DNA from: Bog-159 sp049511415
GTDB taxonomy: Bacteria; Acidobacteriota; Terriglobia; Bryobacterales; Bryobacteraceae
NCBI GenBank assembly: GCA_049511415.1
Contig: JBEKYC010000049.1
Span: 1-55,410, forward strand
Direction of reading: 5' to 3'
DNA: 55,410 nucleotides
The notes under the pieces are model-generated. The model was given only the letters and a program-made list of their open reading frames with translations, was not told the DNA's origin and did no database searches. Positions within the stretch are counted from its first letter, which is position 1. The number at the start of each line of letters is the position of its first letter. Made by a program: the position numbers and the translations under genes. Positions 49,516 through 55,410 of the stretch are shown here, piece by piece.

Positions 49516-50310
49516 GTGGATCTGCAACTGGCCGGCAAACTCGCACTGGTAACCGGCTCGACGGCCGGAATCGGCTTTGCCATCGCCAAGGCGCTGGCTG
49601 CGGAAGGCACGCGGGTCGTGGTGAATGGACGCACCGAGGCGCGCGTGGCGGCCGCCTGCGAGTCCATCCGCCGCGAGGTGGCCACGGCGCAACTGGAGAG
49701 CTTCGCCGCCGACCTCTCACTCCCGGAGCCCGCCCAAGCCGTCTGCGAGCGCTACCCGAACCTGGACATCCTGGTCAACAATCTGGGCACATACCAGGTT
49801 CAGCCGTTCGAACAGATCACCGACGACGCGTGGCGCGCCCTGATCGAAACCAATTTCATGAGCGGCGTGCGGCTGAGCCGTTACTGGCTGCCCAAGATGA
49901 AAGCCGCCGGCTGGGGACGCATTATTTTCATCTCCAGCGAGTCAGCGGTGAACATCCCCGTGGAGATGATTCATTATGGCGTGACCAAGACCATGCAGGT
50001 AGCCTTGGCACGCGGTTTGGCCGAGACGACGGCCGGCACGGGAGTCACCGTCAACTCGATCCTGGCCGGACCCACGCGATCGGAAGGCGTGGAAGGATTC
50101 ATTCGATCGATGGCGGATGCCAAAGGCGTGTCCGCCACGGACGTGGAAAAGGAATTCTTCCGCACGGCGCGTCCCAGCTCGATCATCCAACGATTTGCCA
50201 CGCCGGATGAAGTTGCAGCCCTGACGGTGTTCATCGCCAGCCCCCGATCCTCGGCAACCAACGGGGCCGCCTTGCGCGTGGAGGGCGGCGTAGTCCGTTC
50301 GATCCTGTAG
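49516..50310 (+). CDS. Short-chain dehydrogenase/reductase
   Basis: 264 residues from GTG with a nearby aggagc Shine-Dalgarno. Cofactor motif TGSTAGIG (13-20), NNLG at 88-91 in place of NNAG, active-site Ser in FISSESA (140-141), Y154-x3-K158 (YGVTK). The R40 after VVNGR suggests NADP(H). The insertion around 190-225 (EGFIRSMADAKGVSATDVEK) is common in classical SDRs of this type. Substrate unknown. Confidence 0.92.
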   Translation: MDLQLAGKLALVTGSTAGIGFAIAKALAAEGTRVVVNGRTEARVAAACESIRREVATAQLESFAADLSLPEPAQAVCERYPNLDILVNNLGTYQVQPFEQITDDAWRALIETNFMSGVRLSRYWLPKMKAAGWGRIIFISSESAVNIPVEMIHYGVTKTMQVALARGLAETTAGTGVTVNSILAGPTRSEGVEGFIRSMADAKGVSATDVEKEFFRTARPSSIIQRFATPDEVAALTVFIASPRSSATNGAALRVEGGVVRSIL

Positions 50311-50312
50311 AC

Positions 50313-52004
50313 CTACTCGCCGCGGTATTCCAATACCAACAGCGTAATATCGTCCGCCTGCGGCGCGCCTTCGGTGAACGCAGCAATCGCGGCGGCCACT
50401 GCATCGCGCAACTCGCGGCTGGATTCCGGCTGGTGCGCCGCAATCACCTGGCGCAGGCGCTGCCTCCCGAAGAACTCGCCCTCGGGATTCTGCGACTCGG
50501 TGACTCCGTCGGAATAAAGTAAGATCTTGTCTCCCGCCGTAAGCGCCGCCTGGCGTACCTCAAAATCGGCGGTCTCCATGAGCCCCACCGGCATAGCGGT
50601 CGCATCGAGCGATTCGAGAGAGCCATCCCGCCGCACGATAATCGCCGGACAGTGTCCCGCATTGACATAATGCAGGCGCCCGCTGCGCTCCAGCAGGCAA
50701 TAGAAAACCGTGGCGTACTTCTCGCCCGCCGTGCGCTCGTTCAGAAACGCATTGATGCGCTCCAGGCGCTTGTGCAGCGCGTGATCGCCGTGGGTTACAG
50801 CCAAAAACGCGCCTTGCAGCAGGGAGGCCAGCAGCGCCGAACTGACGCCTTTGCCGGAGACGTCCGCCACCACGGCCGTCCAGGCGTTATCGCCGGCCGG
50901 AATCACGTCGAAATAATCGCCTCCGACCTGGTGCGAAGCTACGCTGCTGCCACAGGCGCGGAACCAGCCATCGGCGGGCAGACAACGCGGCAATAAGCCT
51001 TGCTGGATGCTCCGCGCCACGCCCAGCTCTTCCTCCATCTTCTGTTTGGCGCGCTCTTCATCGAGCAACCGCGCGTTCTCCAGAATGGTGGAAGCTTCGA
51101 TCGCCAAGGTTTGCAGCAGTTCGCGATTGCCGCCCGCCAGGTCCGCGGCCGCCAGGCGGGAATCCATGTACAGCACGCCGACGGTCTCTTCCGCGGCGGC
51201 CAGCACGTTGGTGGCATCGCCGCGGACCTGGCTGATGCGCACCAGGGGCACCGATACCACACTGCGCAGTTCCAGATCCGCCACGCTGCGCCCCGGATGA
51301 AACTCGCCCGTGCCTTGCGGATCGAAGTTCATGGAGAGCAGGTTGCGGCGCTGCTCCAGGGCGCGCTTGATGACGCGCCGGGGCACACGCAGGTCGGCAT
51401 CGGAGAGGGCCGCGCCTTGCCGGTTGCGCGCCACGCGGGTTTCCAGTTCGCTGCCCTTCCGGAGCAGCAAAAAGCCACGCTCGGCGCCGGTCACGGCCAA
51501 CGCGGCGTCGACCACGGAATTCAGAACTTCCTGCAGGGAGAAGCCGGTTTGCAGCGTGCGGGCGACGTCCAAAATGGCCCGCAGCTTGCCCAGATGCGCG
51601 CCGGCGCCAGGAGACCCCACCACCGGGCCGGACTTTTCGTGCGCCCCGAACTGATCGATGAGCCGGCTCAGCTCGGCGCCTCCCAAGGCAAAAACCAATT
51701 GGTAGGAGTCCGTAAATCCGAATTCGATGCGGTCGGAAGTAGCCAGAACATGGCTGGTGACACGCTGCCCATTCACGTAGACACCATGCCGGCTGCCGGC
51801 ATCTTCAATGCGAAACTCGCCGTGACCCCGCACAATCTGGGCGTGCAACCGGGAGGCACGGCTATCGCGCAGGATCAGGTGATTGTCAGCTTGACGGCCG
51901 ATCTTGAAAGGCAGCGGCGCGATCTCCATGCGCGAGCGGTGACCGCTGGGATCGATGACAATCAGCGATGCCGCCGGGATGATTTCCGCCGTGCTGGTGC
52001 CCAT
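50313..52004 (-). CDS. FHA-GAF-PP2C (SpoIIE-type) serine phosphatase
   Basis: 563 residues. The FHA domain (about 12-105) has G36-R37, S51-x2-H54 and N78-G79, the residues that read phosphothreonine. A GAF domain spans about 135-325 (LDVARTLQTGFSLQEVLNSV, VTGAERGFLLL). The PP2C domain, about 335-560, has QVGGDYFDVIP, ADVSGKGVSSALLA and LLYSDGVTES, with the metal-binding Asp residues present. So it probably dephosphorylates an anti-sigma antagonist or another regulator on sensing a ligand. Its ATG shares one base with the Fur gene stop (TGATG), which couples the two genes. Confidence 0.9.
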   Translation of the reverse strand: MGTSTAEIIPAASLIVIDPSGHRSRMEIAPLPFKIGRQADNHLILRDSRASRLHAQIVRGHGEFRIEDAGSRHGVYVNGQRVTSHVLATSDRIEFGFTDSYQLVFALGGAELSRLIDQFGAHEKSGPVVGSPGAGAHLGKLRAILDVARTLQTGFSLQEVLNSVVDAALAVTGAERGFLLLRKGSELETRVARNRQGAALSDADLRVPRRVIKRALEQRRNLLSMNFDPQGTGEFHPGRSVADLELRSVVSVPLVRISQVRGDATNVLAAAEETVGVLYMDSRLAAADLAGGNRELLQTLAIEASTILENARLLDEERAKQKMEEELGVARSIQQGLLPRCLPADGWFRACGSSVASHQVGGDYFDVIPAGDNAWTAVVADVSGKGVSSALLASLLQGAFLAVTHGDHALHKRLERINAFLNERTAGEKYATVFYCLLERSGRLHYVNAGHCPAIIVRRDGSLESLDATAMPVGLMETADFEVRQAALTAGDKILLYSDGVTESQNPEGEFFGRQRLRQVIAAHQPESSRELRDAVAAAIAAFTEGAPQADDITLLVLEYRGE

Positions 52005-52552
52005 CAGGCGGTGCGCTTGGCGCGCGGGCGATGCGGGGCGCCCGGTCCGGGGGGCAGGCCTCCCATCAGCGCTTCGTCCGGCAGCCTGCCGTGCTGCCGC
52101 GCCTGTTCCAGTTCCAAGGCGCGCAGCGACTGACAGTGGGCGCAGTATCCACCGACTTCCGTGCGCGCCAGCAGAATCTGAAATCCAAAATGACTCTCGA
52201 TCTGCTTGCGCAATCTCTGCAAGGGCTCGCCGAAAAACTCCTCCACCTTGCCGCAGCGCAGGCAGATCACATGCGCATGCTCCTGTTTCAGGCGAGTCTC
52301 GTAGTAATGCTGGTCGCCGTCATGGTGCATCAAGTCCAGTTCGTCGACCAAGCCGCCATTCTTGAGCATCTTCAAGGTGCGGTACACCGTGACGCGATTC
52401 AGCTTCGGGTCCTTCTCCTTGGCCAGTTGAAACAGACGCTCAGCGTCCAGATGTTGCCCGGTCTGGTCGATCAGTTCGAGGAGAATCTGGCGCTGCCGCG
52501 TGAGGCGCACGCCTTTTTCGCGCAACGAACCCTTGATGGAGTCGATGGCCAT
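52004..52552 (-). CDS. Fur-family transcriptional regulator
   Basis: 182 residues. Winged helix: VRLTRQRQILLELIDQTGQH, then VTVYRTLKMLKNGGLVDEL. Metal site HHDGDQHYYE and two zinc pairs, C97-x2-C100 (CLRC) and C137-x2-C140 (CAHC). A 40-residue Pro/Gly/Arg tail beyond the usual end is unusual. Fur-type proteins respond to iron, zinc or peroxide; the type here cannot be set from sequence alone. First gene of the two-gene unit, divergent from the hemG-like gene by 55 bases, so it may regulate it. Confidence 0.92.
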   Translation of the reverse strand: MAIDSIKGSLREKGVRLTRQRQILLELIDQTGQHLDAERLFQLAKEKDPKLNRVTVYRTLKMLKNGGLVDELDLMHHDGDQHYYETRLKQEHAHVICLRCGKVEEFFGEPLQRLRKQIESHFGFQILLARTEVGGYCAHCQSLRALELEQARQHGRLPDEALMGGLPPGPGAPHRPRAKRTA

Positions 52553-52593
52553 GACGAAACCATTTCATTCTAGCAGGACGGAGCGCCGCCACC

Positions 52594-52599
52594 TATAAT
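52594..52599 (+). promoter_or_regulatory. Probable -10 element (TATAAT) of the hemG gene
   Basis: A perfect TATAAT ends eight bases before the hemG ATG, giving a transcript start two bases before the start codon or at it. No clear -35 hexamer is present. Lies in the 55-base divergent region shared with fur, where a Fur site could overlap it. Confidence 0.5.
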
Positions 52600-52607
52600 C
52601 ATATTTC

Positions 52608-53993
52608 ATGGAAGCGTCCGTAGGCATCATCGGAGGAGGCATTTCCGGCCTTTCCACGGCTTATTACCTGGCCAAGAGCGGCGTTGCCGCCACGGTCATC
52701 GAGGGCCGTCCACGCCTCGGCGGCGTCATCCAAACCGAACAAGCCGGCGGATGCGTGATCGAGGGCGGACCCGACAGTTTCATCTCCATGAAACCGGCCG
52801 CCATGGAACTCATCCGTGAGTTGGGCATGGCGGATGAAGTGATTGGCTCCAACGATCATTTGCGCGTCACTTACGTCTGGAAGGGCGGCCGTCTGGTGCC
52901 TTTGCCGGACGGGTTGCAGCTCATGGTGCCCACCAAGCTCATGCCGTTACTGACCACCAGGCTGCTCGGTTGGCCCACCAAACTCCGTATGGGGATGGAG
53001 CTATTCCACCCGCCCGGCCGCCATGCGGAGGACCAGTCCGTGGCGCAGTTCGTCAGCGCCCATTACGGCGCCGAGGCTGTCGACTATCTGGCCGAGCCGC
53101 TGCTCTCCGGCATCTACGGCGGTAGCCCCAGCGCTTTGAGCATCACCAGCGTCCTGCCGCGGTTTGTCGAGTTGGAAGCCAAGTACGGCAGCCTCACCAA
53201 GGGTGTCTTAGCGGAGCTTAAAGCCAATAAATCCGAGGCTCGCAAACTGCCGCTCTTCCGCACGTTGAAGAGCGGTCTGGCGCAACTGATTGCGGCGCTG
53301 GCCGCCAGGATCGAGAACCATGTGGAAGTTCTGCACCGGCGCGCCGTGGCGGTGGAGCACACCGGCGATGGCTTTCGCATCCGGCTGGAGGACGGCTCGC
53401 TCGAGTGCGCGCAACTGGTGCTGGCGTGCGAAGCACACAACGCCGCAACGCTCGTGCGCGGCCTGGATGGACGCCTGGCCGATCTGCTGGCGGCCATTCC
53501 GTACAGTTCCTCGATGACCGTGGCGCTGGGCTTCCCGGACAGCGCCTTTCCCAAGCCCCTCGAAGGCTTCGGCTTTCTGGTTCCCAAATGCGAGCGCCGC
53601 CGCCTGGTGGCCTGCACCTGGGTCGGCACCAAGTTCCCCAATCGCGTGCCGCCCGGCACCACACTCCTGCGCTGCTTTCTGGGTGGCACGGACGATGCAG
53701 GCGTACTATCGGAAAGCGACGATGCCATCCTGGTATCCGTAGTCGGCGAACTGCATCAGATCGTTGGATTCCGAGCCGCTCCCGCATTCTCCCGGATCTT
53801 CCGCTGGCCGCGTTCCATGGCCCAATACACGGTCGGTCATCCGCAACGGCTCGCCGAGATCCAAGAACGCGCCGCCGCGATACCGGGCTTGCAACTTGCC
53901 GGCAATGCTTACACCGGCATTGGCATCCCGGATTGCATTCGTATGGGAAAACAAGCCGCGCTGTCGATTGCAAAGGAAACCTGCCCGGTTTAA
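52608..53993 (+). CDS. hemG: Protoporphyrinogen/coproporphyrinogen oxidase (HemY/HemG type)
   Basis: 461 residues. FAD-binding VGIIGGGISGLSTAYYLAKS is at the very start, then RPRLGGVIQTEQAGGCVIEGG (shown in part), GPDSFISMKPAA, and the C-terminal NAYTGIGIPDCIRMGKQAAL. This is the oxygen-dependent PPO/CPO flavoprotein that removes six electrons from the porphyrinogen in haem synthesis. Whether it uses protoporphyrinogen or coproporphyrinogen cannot be told from the sequence alone; the symbol hemG is used in the broad sense. Its position beside fur and downstream of a haem-rich operon in the same window fits demand for haem. Confidence 0.9.
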   Translation: MEASVGIIGGGISGLSTAYYLAKSGVAATVIEGRPRLGGVIQTEQAGGCVIEGGPDSFISMKPAAMELIRELGMADEVIGSNDHLRVTYVWKGGRLVPLPDGLQLMVPTKLMPLLTTRLLGWPTKLRMGMELFHPPGRHAEDQSVAQFVSAHYGAEAVDYLAEPLLSGIYGGSPSALSITSVLPRFVELEAKYGSLTKGVLAELKANKSEARKLPLFRTLKSGLAQLIAALAARIENHVEVLHRRAVAVEHTGDGFRIRLEDGSLECAQLVLACEAHNAATLVRGLDGRLADLLAAIPYSSSMTVALGFPDSAFPKPLEGFGFLVPKCERRRLVACTWVGTKFPNRVPPGTTLLRCFLGGTDDAGVLSESDDAILVSVVGELHQIVGFRAAPAFSRIFRWPRSMAQYTVGHPQRLAEIQERAAAIPGLQLAGNAYTGIGIPDCIRMGKQAALSIAKETCPV

Positions 53994-54000
53994 TCCGATC

Positions 54001-55098
54001 ATGCGAATTCTCACTCTGCTTTGCGGCGCGCTCGCGCCGCTTTTCATCTCCCTTGCGGCAGATCCGGCCGCGAATCCCCTGCCGGGCATGCCGCCGGTCC
54101 TGGACAAGCACGACATTTACTCCGCCGATGCCGCCGGGGAACTAAGTCCCGCCGTACACAAGTTCCCTTCTCTCATCTATGTGCCCAATAGCGGTAGTAA
54201 CACGGTGGATGTCATCGACCCCAAGACCTACCGCATCATCCGGCATTTCCGTGTCGGGCGGCAGCCGCAGCATGTTACACCGTCCTATGACCTGAAGTCA
54301 CTGTGGGTACTGAGCGACCTGGGAGACAGCATCACCTTGATCGATCCCGCCACTGGCCAAAAGGGAAAGACGCTGAAGGTGAAAGATCCGTATAACATGT
54401 ACTATACGCCGGACGGGAAGTTCGCCATCGTGGTGGCGGAACGCATACACCAACTGGATTTCCGCGACGCCGCCAGCATGCGCCTGGTGAAATCGCTGCC
54501 GGTGCCTTGCCGCGGCGTGGATCACATGGACTTCTCCGCCAACGGGCGCTACCTGATTGCGAGCTGCGAATTCGCCGGGCAGGTGGTGAAGGTGGATGTG
54601 GCAAGCCAGACCGTCATCGGAACGCTCGACTTGCCGGGCCACGGCATGCCGCAAGACGTGAAGCTTTCACCCGATGGAGAAGTATTCTACGTCGCCGATA
54701 TGCAGGCCAACGGCGTGCATCTGGTCGACGGCGAGCACCTGAAGGTGCTGGGCTTCGTGCCCACGGGAAAGGGCGCGCACGGGCTATACGCCAGCCGCGA
54801 TTCCAAGGTGCTTTACGTATCCAATCGCGAGGAAGGCAGCATCTCGCTGATCGATTTCGCCGCGCGCAAAGTCGCGCGTAAGTGGGAGATCCCGCACGGG
54901 ACGCCGGATATGGGCGGTGTTTCGGCGGACGGCAAGGTGCTGTGGCTTTCGGGGCGTTACAGCCGGGAGGTTTATGCGATCGACACGGCGGACGGGCGCC
55001 TGTTGGCGCGTATCCGGGTCAGCAAGGGACCGCACGGGTTGTGTGTCTATCCGCAGCCGGGCCGGTATTCGCTGGGCCACACGGGGGTTTTCCGGTAA
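54001..55098 (+). CDS. Secreted YVTN-type beta-propeller protein
   Basis: 365 residues from ATG, with signal peptide ILTLLCGALAPLFISLAAD; a longer upstream frame lies inside hemG and is not used. Propeller blades start LIYVPNSGSNTVDVIDPKTY and repeat with 'VYVSN.....vsviD....' pattern (FYVADMQANGVHLVDGE, LYVSNREEGSISLIDFA). Seven blades of about 42 residues fit the length. Such proteins bind ligands or partners outside the inner membrane. It starts eight bases after hemG and may be in its operon. Confidence 0.85.
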   Translation: MRILTLLCGALAPLFISLAADPAANPLPGMPPVLDKHDIYSADAAGELSPAVHKFPSLIYVPNSGSNTVDVIDPKTYRIIRHFRVGRQPQHVTPSYDLKSLWVLSDLGDSITLIDPATGQKGKTLKVKDPYNMYYTPDGKFAIVVAERIHQLDFRDAASMRLVKSLPVPCRGVDHMDFSANGRYLIASCEFAGQVVKVDVASQTVIGTLDLPGHGMPQDVKLSPDGEVFYVADMQANGVHLVDGEHLKVLGFVPTGKGAHGLYASRDSKVLYVSNREEGSISLIDFAARKVARKWEIPHGTPDMGGVSADGKVLWLSGRYSREVYAIDTADGRLLARIRVSKGPHGLCVYPQPGRYSLGHTGVFR

Positions 55099-55410
55099 GA
55101 CACCGTGGGGCGGGCCATCGCTTTTGGTGGTCTGATGGGCGAGCGAAGCTGGCCTTCGGAGTTTGGACATTTTGCCTTTGCGAGTGCCGGCGACACCGGC
55201 ACCGGACGCGGCCCAAGTGCATTTTTGTGCATTTTTGTGCATTTTTGTGCGTTTTTGTGCATTTTTGGGCGGTTTTGGGCTTTGCGGGGCGGGGCGGTTT
55301 GAAAAGCAGACCCATTTGGGCTTTAGAATCAATAAAGCTGCCTTGCGATGGGGGATTTCGCCGGTTACGGGAGCGCAGCCTCACTGTTAGCGATTTTTCA
55401 GGCGCTGCCG
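55099..55410. other. Intergenic region at the window end
   Basis: No gene recognised. It contains the 10-bp tandem repeat described separately. On the minus strand the region gives a long frame rich in K, N, A, Q and C residues (MHKNAQKCTK) that reflects the repeat and is not regarded as coding. Confidence 0.5.
55221..55280 (+). repeat. 10-bp tandem repeat (atttttgtgc)n
   Basis: Three exact copies of atttttgtgc (55221-55250) are followed by gtttttgtgc, atttttgggc and ggttttgggc, all in register. It is a short non-coding array of six units with T-runs every 10 bases, so it may be intrinsically curved or act as a transcription pause. Confidence 0.8.

Noticed and set aside
51000..52133. Plus-strand frame (377 codons) opposite the FHA-GAF-PP2C gene
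   Set aside because: Shadow of a high-GC gene with clear FHA and PP2C motifs on the other strand.
55221..55280. 10-bp repeats considered as a CRISPR or iteron origin
   Set aside because: Units are too short and without spacers for CRISPR; no replication gene is nearby to support an origin.

Overview
The window (roughly 60-65% GC over most of its length) looks like the chromosome of an acidobacterium close to the Candidatus Solibacter/Bryobacterales group. The grounds are family content: two complete or broken ADOP-type MacB/FtsX permeases plus a fragment of a third, a CRTAC1/ASPIC-UnbV FG-GAP protein, a TIGR03803 (GloVer) tandem-repeat protein, an ECF sigma/anti-sigma operon followed by large secreted proteins, and many secreted proteins with typical signal peptides. 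No database search was possible, so the taxonomic call rests on recognised families and style.

Layout. 1-3.6 kb: accessory DNA with a truncated RibD/DHFR-like gene, small hypothetical genes, an IS630 relic, and a two-gene unit of a tiny glycine-aromatic repeat protein plus a DxD glycosyltransferase-like protein. 3.6-5.5 kb: secreted HEAT-repeat/cyclophilin fusion on the minus strand. 6.0-7.4 kb: FAD aromatic monooxygenase broken by one frameshift. 7.4-10.2 kb: transposase orfA relic and the GloVer repeat protein. 10.2-17.1 kb: a gene graveyard. It holds an IS21 istA relic abutting an ADOP permease fragment, small hypothetical genes, a DoxX-like membrane protein, a nonsense-mutated ABC-transport auxiliary lipoprotein, a decayed P-loop NTPase, and the 3' part of a tRNA-Val(CAC). 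This last group suggests the eroded edge of an integrated element.

17.2-31.7 kb: core-like DNA. A large secreted protein is followed by a sigma/anti-sigma operon with a secretin-domain-like secreted protein, a membrane protein and a HEAT-like secreted protein. Then come an ADOP permease, a solitary purS behind an enolase-superfamily relic, the CRTAC1 protein, a GH27 alpha-galactosidase, a second ADOP permease inactivated by an internal deletion, and a YggX homologue.

32.2-42.3 kb: the most interesting block, nine collinear genes with gaps of about 0-15 nt or overlaps. They encode an outer-membrane-barrel-like protein with one CxxCH, a type-1 copper cupredoxin, a GltD/NfnB-like FAD protein with extra 4Fe-4S clusters, a Rieske protein, cytochrome b6, a subunit-IV-like protein, an eight-CxxCH membrane cytochrome, a monohaem lipoprotein, and a secreted protein of unknown function. 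I read this as a non-canonical Rieske/cytochrome b complex that may link NAD(P)H or ferredoxin, the menaquinone pool and periplasmic or outer-membrane electron carriers.

42.3-46.0 kb: a four-gene minus-strand operon (PEP-mutase/ICL-like, ASCH-like, DUF3592-like, penicillin acylase). 46.1-50.3 kb: GH39-like hydrolase, Asp-box propeller, nitroreductase, SDR. 50.3-55.1 kb: FHA-GAF-PP2C phosphatase coupled to a Fur regulator, divergent from a protoporphyrinogen-oxidase-like hemG, then a YVTN beta-propeller. The window ends in a 10-bp tandem repeat. Several genes carry TATAAT-like hexamers only about 7-14 bases before the start codon, which suggests leaderless or near-leaderless transcripts. No CRISPR array, rRNA or intact tRNA was seen.
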